This document shows positions 55,887-64,000 of a DNA stretch of 64,000 nt, in pieces (the first letter of the stretch is position 1; every line of letters begins with the position of its first letter). The DNA comes from Streptomyces sp. B21-083. Its GTDB lineage: Bacteria; Actinomycetota; Actinomycetes; Streptomycetales; Streptomycetaceae. Location of the stretch: positions 2,728,001-2,792,000 of the forward strand of contig NZ_JARUND010000002.1 in the NCBI RefSeq assembly GCF_036898825.1. The letters are read 5' to 3'. The translations under genes and the position numbers were made by a program. A model generated the notes under the pieces. It worked only from the letters and a program-made list of their open reading frames with translations. It was not told the DNA's origin and made no database searches.

Positions 55887-56051
55887 CGTCGGCTGTGAAA
55901 TGACATCGGCGACCCCGCATGGGCCGGCGGCCGTGGAAGTGTCCAGACACTGCCAAGGTCGCCCTGAAAACGCACGGCGTCACGGATCAACTAGCTTGTT
56001 GCAAAACCTCTTCGACAGTTCCCGTCCCGTGGACCCGACCGAAGGACAGAC

Positions 56052-57329
56052 GTGCAGACGACGCCGCTCAGCCCCGAAGATCCGGCACAGATCGGCGGCT
56101 TCGAGCTGTTGGGCCGCGTTGGCCAGGGCGGCATGGGACAGGTGTATCTGGGCGAGTCTCCAGGGGGTGAGCCGGCCGCGGTGAAAATCATCAAGCCATC
56201 GGTCGTCGACTCGACCACTCGACTGCGCTTCGCGCAGGAGATCGAGATCCTGAAGACTGTCTGGGGTGCGCGGATCGCGCAGCTCCTCGACGCGGACGCG
56301 GACGCGGAACAGCCCTGGCTGGCCACCGAGTACGTGGAGGGACCGGACCTCGGCAAGCATGTGGTGACGCACGGCCCGCTGCCCGCCCTCCTGGTCCTTT
56401 CGCTCGGCGCTACCCTCGCCGAGGGCCTGGGATATGTGCACAAGCAGGGACTGCTGCACCGGGACCTGAAGCCCGCGAACATCCTGCTCGGCCCGAACGG
56501 TCCCAAGATCATCGACTTCGGCCTCGCTGTCTTCGCCGAGTCGAGTGCCTCCCTCACTGCCGCCAACACGGTCGTAGGCACCCCGTCGTGCATGCCGCCC
56601 GAGCAGGCCAACGGTGTGAAGCCACTGACGAGCGCCGTCGACGTGTACGCACTCGGTACGGTTCTGCTGTTCGCCGCGACAGGTCACTTGCCGTACCACG
56701 CGAACAACATCCACGTGCTGTTCCACATGGTGACCGATCCGGCGACCGCACCCGATCTGACGGGAGCGCCCCCCGAGCTGCTTCCCCTCCTGACGGCCAT
56801 GCTGTCCCACCACGCCCAGGACCGGCCCACGATCACCGAGGTCGTCCAGCAGTGCCGTGGCCTGGTCGAGGCGCAGGGACTGAAGCTCGCCCAGGCACGT
56901 CGGCGTCTCACCACCTACACGGCCGCGCCGCCCCAGGATTTCCCGACGCTGCTGTCCGTGCCGGTGTCGGAAAACACGACCTCTCCTCCCGTCCCCGTCG
57001 TATCCGATTCCGATCCGGCAACCACGCCTGTCCACGCTGAACAGCCGACCGAACCCGTGAGCACGGACGAGCCCGCTTCGGATACCCGGCCCACCATGTT
57101 CCTCACCGCACCACAGCGTGCACCGCGGCCCGAGCCTCCCGCTCAACCGGCGGCCACCACCCCGGTGCCCGTGCCTCAGAGCACAGAGGACCAGCAGGAA
57201 GGGCTGAACGTGCCACAGCGGCCCCACCTCTCCGGTCGGCCCCCGGCTCGTTCCCTGCGCCATTCCGCCCAGGCACGCCGCACCGCCCAGCAACTGCGCG
57301 AGGCCTACGCGGCTCGCGCCGCGTTCTGA
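56052..57329 (+). CDS. Soluble Ser/Thr protein kinase
   Basis: A 425-aa Hanks-type kinase from a GTG. It has the Gly loop GRVGQGGMGQVYLGES, catalytic Lys in AAVKIIKP (about residue 45), catalytic loop HRDLKPANIL (His136, Asp138), DFG (from about residue 155), and GTPSCMPPEQ where most kinases have GTPxYMAPEQ. A Pro/Thr-rich linker follows residue 285, and a basic helix (SLRHSAQARRTAQQLREAYA) ends the protein. No transmembrane helix or sensor domain is present, so it is cytoplasmic. It precedes the DISARM-like genes with about 210 bases between; a shared role is only suggested by position. Confidence 0.9.
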   Translation: MQTTPLSPEDPAQIGGFELLGRVGQGGMGQVYLGESPGGEPAAVKIIKPSVVDSTTRLRFAQEIEILKTVWGARIAQLLDADADAEQPWLATEYVEGPDLGKHVVTHGPLPALLVLSLGATLAEGLGYVHKQGLLHRDLKPANILLGPNGPKIIDFGLAVFAESSASLTAANTVVGTPSCMPPEQANGVKPLTSAVDVYALGTVLLFAATGHLPYHANNIHVLFHMVTDPATAPDLTGAPPELLPLLTAMLSHHAQDRPTITEVVQQCRGLVEAQGLKLAQARRRLTTYTAAPPQDFPTLLSVPVSENTTSPPVPVVSDSDPATTPVHAEQPTEPVSTDEPASDTRPTMFLTAPQRAPRPEPPAQPAATTPVPVPQSTEDQQEGLNVPQRPHLSGRPPARSLRHSAQARRTAQQLREAYAARAAF

Positions 57330-57537
57330 CCGACCATCCCCGCGCCGCTCCAGGTGCCTCCCCGACACACGCCCACCGCGCACCGTTGATCTGCGGGTCT
57401 GCCCTGGTGAGGGTGGTTCACGCGCTTCGCCTCCCATACGGCACAGTGGAGCGGTACAACAGCGTGAGCGACAGGTCTGCCCGAGCGGGGCGGCGACCGC
57501 GACAACAGCACAGCACGACGGACACGGGAGGCAGCGG

Positions 57538-60453
57538 GTGACCGCCCAGCAGAGCAGCACCGCACCGGTGGGTTTCGGGGAGGACCAGTTTCCGGCAGGC
57601 GCGCAGGTCTTCGTGCGCGACGAGGTGTGGCTCGTGCGGAACTCCGTGCGCACCGAGCACGACGGCGCGAAGGTCGACGTCGTGGGCGTGTCCGACTTCG
57701 TACGGGACCAGGAGGCCGTGTTCTTCACGGGCCTGGACACGATCGAGCTGATCGATCCCCGCCGTACGGAGCTGGTCCCGGACGAGACGTCCAACTTCCG
57801 CCGCTCCCGTCTCTTCCTTGAGGCGGTCCTGCGTAAGACCGCGCTCCCGCAGTCCGAGCGCCGGCTGGCCCTCGCCGACTCGTTCCTCCTCGATCCCCTG
57901 CCCTACCAGCGCCGCCCCGCCGAGCTGGCCCTGTCGGGCCGCAACCTGCGCCCGCGGCTGCTGATCGCCGACGTGGTAGGGCTGGGCAAGACCCTGGAGA
58001 TCGGTCTGACGCTGGCCGAGTTGATCCGGCGCGGGCGGGGCGAGCGGATTCTGGTGGTCACCCCGCAGCACGTCCTGGAGCAGTTCCAGCACGAGCTGTG
58101 GACCCGGTTCGCGATCCCTCTCGTACGGCTGGACTCTTTCGGTATCGAGCGGATCCAGCGGGAGATCCCGGCGGGCCGCAACCCGTTCACGTACTTCAAG
58201 CGGGTCATCGTCTCCATCGACACCCTGAAGAACACGGACCAGTACAAGCACCACCTGGAGCGCATCAACTGGGACGCGGTCGTCATCGACGAGTCGCACA
58301 ACCTGATCAACCGCGGTTCCCTGCGCAACCAGCTCGCGCAGATCCTCGCCCCGCGCACGGACGCCCTGATCCTGGCCTCGGCGACCCCGCACAACGGTGA
58401 CGCGAAGTCGTTCGCGGAGCTGATCGGTCTCCTCGACCCGGCGGCGATCCGCGATCCGGAGCACTACCGAGCGCAGGACATCGAGCACCTCTTCATCCGT
58501 CGTACGAAGGCCAGTCCCGAGGTCCGCGAGCAGATGAAGGGCCAGTGGGCGGACCGGGGCCCCTCCGAATCGCTGCGGTGCCCGGCCACGCCCGCCGAGG
58601 AGAAGATCTTCGAGGAGCTGGCGGCGGTCTGGCTGCCCGGCGATGGCGGCACCTCGGTGAGCGGCGTGCCGCTTTTCCCGTACACGCTGTTGAAGTCGTT
58701 CCTGTCCTCGCACGCCGCTCTGAAGTCGACGGTGGCCGCGCGTATCAAGACGCTGGAGAAGAAGGACGACCCGACGGCGACCCGCGCCGAACTCGCCGCG
58801 CTGCGCACGCTTCAGGAGCTGGCCGCGCGGATGACCGAGGCGGACTCCGCGAAGTTCGCGAAGCTGGTCGAGCACCTACGGGAGACGATCAAGGTCGGCC
58901 CCAAGTCCACCGCCCGCGTCGTGGTCTTCTCCGAGCGGGTGCAGACGCTGGAGTGGCTGCGTACGGTGCTTCCGGCCGCGCTCGGGTTCCGGGGCAGGGC
59001 GGCCGAGGAGTCGACGCGGGTGATGCACGGCGGTCTGTCGGACGAGCAGCAGATGCAGTGCGTGGAGGACTTCGGCCTGGCGGACGCGCCCGTACGCATC
59101 CTGCTGACCGGCGATGTGGCGTCCGAGGGCGTCAACCTTCACCGCCAGTGCCACCACCTCGTCCACTACGACGTGCCGTGGTCGCTGATCAGGATCGAGC
59201 AGCGCAACGGCCGTATCGACCGCTACGGCCAGTCCCTCGAGCCGCAGTTCGGCGCGCTCATTCTTACCAGCGAGGTCGAGGGCGCGAAGGACGACACGGT
59301 GGTCGCTGAGCGGCTGCTGGACCGCGAGGCGGAGGCGCACGACAAGCTGGGTTCGGCAGAGGCGGTGACGGGTCTGTACCGGGCGGAGGCCGAGGAGAAG
59401 TCCCTCATCCAGGATCTGCTGCGCGGCCGTACGGTGGACGAGTCCCTGGACTCGCGCCGGGCGGAGGCGGAGGCGGACTCGGCCATGGACGACTTCCTGG
59501 CGGACTTCTTCGGTTCGGTGGGTGATCCTGAACCGTCGGCCGAGGACGGTGCCGCGGCAACCGCACTGGGAGGCGCCGGGGCCGACCCCGGCTCCACGGA
59601 GCCGGGCGACGCGGCGGTGCCGCGCCTCTTCACCTCCACCGCCGAGTTCCTCGACGAGGCACTGCGCGAGGTGTTCCCCGACGCGACCACCAGCCTGGAC
59701 CTGCACCGGGACACCGAGTCGGGCCTGCTGTCCTTCCGCCCGCCCACCGACCTGGTACACCGTCTCAAGGCGCTCCCGCTGGACTACGTACGCGAACAGC
59801 GCCTGCGCGAGCGGCTGTTGGTGACCTTCAACCGTCGGCTCGCCGAGCACTCGCTGAAGCGGGCCCGCGAGTCGTCCACGTCCAGCTGGCCGGAGATCTC
59901 CCTGCTCACGGATCTGCATCCGGTGGTGGAGTGGCTGACGGACAAGGTCCTGGTCCGCCTTGGCCGCCAGGAGGCCCCGATCATCACGGCCGACGTGCCC
60001 GAGCCCACGTACCTCGTGCAGGGCGTCTACTCCAACGCGCTGGGACGTCCTACCGTCGTCAAGTGGATGGGCGTGACGCGGGGCGGCACCGTCGAGGACG
60101 ACATGGTGGGGCTGCTGCGCCGCTCCGGGGTCGGACCGACCATGGCGAACCCGATGCGCCACAGTGAACCGGCGACCGCGCTGGAGGCCGGCATTCCCCT
60201 CGCGTTGGCCGCCGCCGAACACTTCCTCGACCGGCACCGCGACGCCTGGAACGAGCCGCTGCGCAAGCCGATCGACGACTACAAGGCCCGTCTGGGCGAC
60301 TGGGAGCAGCCCACCCTCGTCGGGGAGCGGACGAAGAAGTCGCTCGCCTCGCTCGCCGACTCGCTGCTGACCACCGGCCGCCCCCTGCTGCGGGTCCTCG
60401 CCGTTCTGGTCCCCGACCCGGAGGCCTCCGCTCCGGCGCCGTCCACGGCCTGA
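57538..60453 (+). CDS. drmD: SNF2-type helicase, DISARM DrmD-like
   Basis: A 971-aa SNF2/helicase protein from a GTG with GGGAGG upstream. It has an N-terminal domain, then LLIADVVGLGKTLEIGLTLA (Walker A GLGKT about residues 148-152), DEAH-type VVIDESHNLI near 250, ASATPHNGD, and C-terminal helicase motifs VVFSERVQTLEWL and RIEQRNGRIDRYGQ (motif VI). The combination with an adenine methylase directly downstream matches DrmD of class 1 DISARM phage-defence systems. DrmD supports restriction of incoming DNA. It is followed 52 bases later by the methylase. Confidence 0.82.
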   Translation: MTAQQSSTAPVGFGEDQFPAGAQVFVRDEVWLVRNSVRTEHDGAKVDVVGVSDFVRDQEAVFFTGLDTIELIDPRRTELVPDETSNFRRSRLFLEAVLRKTALPQSERRLALADSFLLDPLPYQRRPAELALSGRNLRPRLLIADVVGLGKTLEIGLTLAELIRRGRGERILVVTPQHVLEQFQHELWTRFAIPLVRLDSFGIERIQREIPAGRNPFTYFKRVIVSIDTLKNTDQYKHHLERINWDAVVIDESHNLINRGSLRNQLAQILAPRTDALILASATPHNGDAKSFAELIGLLDPAAIRDPEHYRAQDIEHLFIRRTKASPEVREQMKGQWADRGPSESLRCPATPAEEKIFEELAAVWLPGDGGTSVSGVPLFPYTLLKSFLSSHAALKSTVAARIKTLEKKDDPTATRAELAALRTLQELAARMTEADSAKFAKLVEHLRETIKVGPKSTARVVVFSERVQTLEWLRTVLPAALGFRGRAAEESTRVMHGGLSDEQQMQCVEDFGLADAPVRILLTGDVASEGVNLHRQCHHLVHYDVPWSLIRIEQRNGRIDRYGQSLEPQFGALILTSEVEGAKDDTVVAERLLDREAEAHDKLGSAEAVTGLYRAEAEEKSLIQDLLRGRTVDESLDSRRAEAEADSAMDDFLADFFGSVGDPEPSAEDGAAATALGGAGADPGSTEPGDAAVPRLFTSTAEFLDEALREVFPDATTSLDLHRDTESGLLSFRPPTDLVHRLKALPLDYVREQRLRERLLVTFNRRLAEHSLKRARESSTSSWPEISLLTDLHPVVEWLTDKVLVRLGRQEAPIITADVPEPTYLVQGVYSNALGRPTVVKWMGVTRGGTVEDDMVGLLRRSGVGPTMANPMRHSEPATALEAGIPLALAAAEHFLDRHRDAWNEPLRKPIDDYKARLGDWEQPTLVGERTKKSLASLADSLLTTGRPLLRVLAVLVPDPEASAPAPSTA

Positions 60454-60505
60454 GCCGACGCCCGACAGACCTCCCGACCTGTGATTCCCTGAGAAGAGAC
60501 CGGAC

Positions 60506-63500
60506 ATGACGTACGACTCCCTGGTCAACCGAGGAGACTACTTCTCGGCGCACTACCTCGCCGAAGTGCTGCCCAAGGACCTCAAGTCGGGCCTGCTCGC
60601 CACCTGGAAGCAGCGTGAGGACGAGGCGAGGGCGGAGGCCGAGCGGGCGGCCACGGCGGCCACTTCGGCAGCGGCCGACGGAACGTCCGCAACGACGTCG
60701 GGTGAACCGGACGCCGATGCCCTCCCCGTCACCCCACGCGCGGGCCTGCGCGAACTGCGCCGCCCTTACTTTCGGGCCCGTTCCTCCTTCGCGCTGCCCG
60801 AGGACGAGGACGGCACGACGGCCGCCCAGGACACCGAGGACGACTCGGCGACGTACGACTCCCCCGCCTGGGCCGAGCGCGTACGCACCACGAACGCCGA
60901 GGTCCTGCGAGCCCTCGGCTACGACGCCAAGCCGCGCACGATGACGGTCACACGCGCCGACCAGCCGTACGAGGTGCGGGTGGCGCACGCCGAGAAGGGT
61001 TTGGTCGCGGTCGACTGCGGCTGGGCCGCCGAACCGGACGCCGCCCTCGACCCGGAGGGCCCCGGCCGCCTCCTGGAGCCGGTACCGCTGGGCGGACAGA
61101 ACACCGTGCCCACGGGCTCGAAGCTCGCCTCGTTCCTCTTCGCCTGCGAGGACGCGCCACGTTACGTGCTGCTGCTGGTCGGCGGAGTCGTCGTCCTCGC
61201 GGACCGGACGGTGTGGGGCGAGGGCCGCTATCTCGCGGTCTCCCTGGACGCGGCCCTGCAACGCAACGACACCAAGGCGGGCGGCGAACTCGACACGATC
61301 GCCGCCCTGTTCGGCGCGGACTCGCTGCGCACCCCGGAGGAGGGCGGCGAGAACCCCCTCGCGGAACTCGTCGGCAAGTCCACCAAGCACGCGGTGGGCG
61401 TCTCCAGCGAACTGCGCGACGGTCTGCGGCTGAGCGTCGAACTGATCGCGAGCGAGGTTCTGGCCCAGTTGCGCGACCAGGGCGTACGCCCCGAGGACAT
61501 CGGCGAACTGCCCGACCTCGGCAAGCAGTTGACCCGCGAATCGCTCCGCTACCTCTACCGTGTCCTGTTCCTGCTCTACGCGGAAGCCCGCCCCGAGCTG
61601 GGCATCCTGCCCTCCGACTATCCCGAGTACCAGCAGGGCTACGGCCTCGGCCGCCTCGGCGAACTGATCGCCGAACGCGACCTCGTCGACGAGAAGTCCC
61701 GGCAGGGCACGTATCTGTACGAGTCACTGGACCTGCTCTTCCGCAAGGTCCAGGAGGGATACCGTTCCCGCCGCACGCACGGCCCCGCAGCCGTGGAGAC
61801 GGACGACGGCATCGAGCTGGACACCGTCAGGGCCAGCGAGGACGTGGGCCTGCGTTTCGAGCCACTGCACTCCAAACTGTTCGAGGCGGAGTCGATCCGG
61901 CTGATCGGCCTGGGCGCGATCCCGCACCCGCACGACGACGCCGACGAGGACGACACCGACGGCGGGGGTGGTGGTCGCCCCCTGGACACCCGACTGCGCA
62001 ACGCCACCCTCTACAAGGTGCTGCGCCTGCTGATGATCACGCGCGGCAAGAAGGGCGAACGCGGCGGCTTCATCTCGTACGCCCAGCTCGGCATCAACCA
62101 ACTCGGCGCCGTGTACGAGGGCTTGATGTCGTACAGCGGGTTCATCGCGGCCGACGACGAGGATCTGTACGAGGTCGCGAAGGGCGGCGATCCGAAGGAC
62201 GGTTCCTGGCTGATCCCGAAGTCGAAGATCGACGACTACACGCGCGACGTGTTCGTGTACCGCCGCGACGAGGAGACCGGAGAGGACGTCCGCGTCACCT
62301 ACACTCCCGGCTCGTTCGTCTACCGCCTCTCGGGCCGCGACCGCCAGACCTCCGCCTCGTACTACACCCCCGAGTCCCTCACCAAGGTCACGGTGCAACT
62401 GGCCCTCCAGCACCGCCTGGATCAGGACGGTACGACGACCGAGGCGCGCGAGCTGCTCGACTGGAAGATCTGCGAGCCGGCGCTCGGCTCGGGCGCGTTC
62501 CTCAACGAGGCCATCAACCAGGTCGCGGCGGAGTACCTGCGGCGCCGCCAGGAGGAACTGGGCACGCCGATCGACACGGAGAAGTACGCGGTCGAGCTCC
62601 AGAAGGCCAAGGCGTACGTCGCCCTGCACAACTCCTACGGCGTCGACCTCAACGAGACGGCCGTGGAACTGGCGGAGGTGTCCCTCTGGCTCAACACCAT
62701 GCACCCCGGCATGGAGGCCCCCTGGTTCGGCCTGCACCTGCGACGCGGCAACTCGCTGATCGGCGGCCGACGTGAGGTGTATCCGGCGGAGAAGCTGAAG
62801 AAGGCGGCCTGGCTGGGGACCACGCCCGAGCGCTTCCCGTTGACGGAGGCCGCGAACGGCCTCCCGACGACGGTGACCGAGCGCACGACCCGGAGCGGGG
62901 CGGTGCAGCGCGTCACGGAGAACGCCGTCCACCACTTCCTCCTCCCCGCGAAGGAGTGGGGCGCGGTCGCCGCCGAGAAGGAGGCGAAGGCACTCGCCCC
63001 GGAGGCGGCACGCACACTGGGCAACTGGCGCAAGATGATCACGCGCACGCCAACCGCCAAGCAGGCGGAGCGACTTCAGGCTGCGGCACGCCGGGTCGAG
63101 TTCCTGTGGGAGCTGGTCGTACGACGTCTGGAGATCTCCGAGCGCGACATCTCGCGCCGGATCGACGTGTGGGGCGCGGAAGGCGACTGGCTGCGCTCAC
63201 CGGAGGTCGCGGTACAACGGGAGAAGGTCGTCGCCGACCTGACGGCACCGGACACCCCGTACTGGCGCCTGAAGACCCTGATGGACGCGTGGTGCGCGCT
63301 GTGGTTCTGGCCGGTCCAGGAGGCCGGTTTGCTGGACGGTACGGCGGCGGTGTACGAGCGGGGGCTGGACCAACTCCCGTCCGGTGCCGTGGCGGAGGGG
63401 CTGCGAGCGTCGGACGACTCCGGCGTGCTGATGTCCTGGGAGACGGAGGATTTGTTCGGCGAGATCACAGGGGGCGGCGAGCTGACGGCGGCCTCGGTGG

Positions 63501-64000
63501 AGCGCCGACGGGCTGGGCGTCGCAAGGAGGCCATCGGGGGTGCGCGCAAGCGGGCGGTGGTTCCACTGGCGGGGCTGGACGACTGGCTGGAGTTCGCCGA
63601 GGCGTTGATCGGCACGGAGGATGTGCCGGCGGACTCACTGGTGGCGGAGTTCGGGTCGCTGGCGGAGCTGGAGCCTTATGAGGATGCGCTGCCGGATTTG
63701 ATGGGCATGGAGCATTTCCAGCAGCTGGAGCTGCGGTTTCCTTGGGCTTCGGTGGCGGGGGATGTGGCGCGGGCGCAGGGGTTCTTCCACTGGGAGCTGG
63801 ACTTTGCGCAGGTGTTTGCCGAGGGTGGGTATGACTTGCAGGTGGGGAATCCGCCTTGGTTCAGACCCCGATGGCAGGAGGACGTGGTCCTAGCGGAGCT
63901 GGAGCCATGGTTCATGCTGGCGGAGAAGCCTAGCGTCACAGAGTGGCGCCTCCGAAAAGAAGAGGCACTGGGTGCAGCGCCAGAGAACATCACATATTTG
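60506..64000 (+). CDS. drmMI: DISARM DrmMI-type N6-adenine DNA methylase (3' end outside window)
   Basis: The frame is open for 1165 codons from an ATG (GAGAAGAG upstream) to the window end. The N-terminal part is large and helical. SASYYTPESLTK precedes SAM-binding motif I CEPALGSGAFLNEA (about residue 655), and the catalytic motif IV NPPW lies near residue 1114 (LQVGNPPWFRPRW). This is a PglX/DrmMI-like adenine methylase that marks self DNA. The missing C-terminus should hold the rest of the target-recognition region. The expected partners drmA, drmB and drmC would lie beyond the right edge. Confidence 0.85.
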   Translation, partial: MTYDSLVNRGDYFSAHYLAEVLPKDLKSGLLATWKQREDEARAEAERAATAATSAAADGTSATTSGEPDADALPVTPRAGLRELRRPYFRARSSFALPEDEDGTTAAQDTEDDSATYDSPAWAERVRTTNAEVLRALGYDAKPRTMTVTRADQPYEVRVAHAEKGLVAVDCGWAAEPDAALDPEGPGRLLEPVPLGGQNTVPTGSKLASFLFACEDAPRYVLLLVGGVVVLADRTVWGEGRYLAVSLDAALQRNDTKAGGELDTIAALFGADSLRTPEEGGENPLAELVGKSTKHAVGVSSELRDGLRLSVELIASEVLAQLRDQGVRPEDIGELPDLGKQLTRESLRYLYRVLFLLYAEARPELGILPSDYPEYQQGYGLGRLGELIAERDLVDEKSRQGTYLYESLDLLFRKVQEGYRSRRTHGPAAVETDDGIELDTVRASEDVGLRFEPLHSKLFEAESIRLIGLGAIPHPHDDADEDDTDGGGGGRPLDTRLRNATLYKVLRLLMITRGKKGERGGFISYAQLGINQLGAVYEGLMSYSGFIAADDEDLYEVAKGGDPKDGSWLIPKSKIDDYTRDVFVYRRDEETGEDVRVTYTPGSFVYRLSGRDRQTSASYYTPESLTKVTVQLALQHRLDQDGTTTEARELLDWKICEPALGSGAFLNEAINQVAAEYLRRRQEELGTPIDTEKYAVELQKAKAYVALHNSYGVDLNETAVELAEVSLWLNTMHPGMEAPWFGLHLRRGNSLIGGRREVYPAEKLKKAAWLGTTPERFPLTEAANGLPTTVTERTTRSGAVQRVTENAVHHFLLPAKEWGAVAAEKEAKALAPEAARTLGNWRKMITRTPTAKQAERLQAAARRVEFLWELVVRRLEISERDISRRIDVWGAEGDWLRSPEVAVQREKVVADLTAPDTPYWRLKTLMDAWCALWFWPVQEAGLLDGTAAVYERGLDQLPSGAVAEGLRASDDSGVLMSWETEDLFGEITGGGELTAASVERRRAGRRKEAIGGARKRAVVPLAGLDDWLEFAEALIGTEDVPADSLVAEFGSLAELEPYEDALPDLMGMEHFQQLELRFPWASVAGDVARAQGFFHWELDFAQVFAEGGYDLQVGNPPWFRPRWQEDVVLAELEPWFMLAEKPSVTEWRLRKEEALGAAPENITYL

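Noticed and set aside
57538..64000. BREX or Pgl system rather than DISARM
   Set aside because: An SNF2-type helicase directly followed by the methylase, with no PglZ or BrxC in view, fits class 1 DISARM better. The decision needs the sequence beyond 64000.

Overview
The window is high-GC DNA with GTG/TTG starts, GTGA/ATGA-coupled genes and gene families typical of the actinomycete genus Streptomyces or a close relative. The families include a Streptomyces-type contractile injection system, a LAL regulator, DUF6400, DUF6893, DUF5947 and DUF6084. I saw no rRNA, tRNA or CRISPR array. Family names come from recognising motifs and gene order by eye; no database search was run.

Layout. (1) 1-8411 on the minus strand, with one divergent gene at 3201-4649, is part of an extracellular-type contractile injection system (eCIS): a cut-off gene, DUF6760, baseplate-hub chaperone-like protein, inner tube, sheath, AAA+ ATPase and DUF4255 protein. 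A membrane-anchored CisA-like protein is divergent, and two LuxR-type regulators (7704-8411 minus, 8591-11590 plus) follow. (2) 11.7-27.5 kb is an accessory patchwork. It holds a DUF234 ATPase, a SWIM zinc-finger protein, a terpenoid-looking trio (small protein, polyprenyl synthase, MpaB/Lcp-type oxygenase), a thioesterase/HxlR pair, a TetR/SDR pair with an obvious operator, a ribbon-helix-helix/PIN toxin-antitoxin pair and a DUF4037 protein. Between them lie decayed genes: a frameshifted DUF5959-like gene, a deleted paralogue of the 49.4 kb gene, a frameshifted Cys-rich gene, a head-to-head junction of two 5'-truncated genes and an ISAs1-type transposase remnant.

(3) 27.5-42.5 kb, all minus strand, is a complete high-affinity (group 1h, also called group 5) [NiFe]-hydrogenase locus. 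In transcription order it runs hypX, small subunit, large subunit, NifU-like protein, DUF5947, DUF6084, a 476-aa accessory protein, maturation protease, a 34-aa DUF6893 membrane peptide, hypA, hypB, hypF, hypC, hypD, hypE. Most junctions overlap by 4-8 bases, so much of it should be one long transcript. Together these genes build, process and supply electrons from an enzyme that in related Streptomyces scavenges atmospheric H2.

(4) 42.7-50.6 kb has two small proteins, a VbhA-type antitoxin beside a broken Fic gene, a CASTOR/POLLUX-like RCK channel, a Tat-exported flavin amine oxidase, a second broken Fic gene that keeps its HPFREGNGR motif out of frame, and the intact member of the paralogous family damaged at 18.7 kb. 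(5) 50.7-64 kb is a conflict and defence region: a 1510-aa RHS polymorphic toxin with no evident immunity gene, a YefM/YoeB toxin-antitoxin pair with GTAC-core operator repeats, a soluble Ser/Thr kinase, and the start of what looks like a class 1 DISARM phage-defence locus (DrmD helicase, then a DrmMI-type adenine methylase that runs off the window end).
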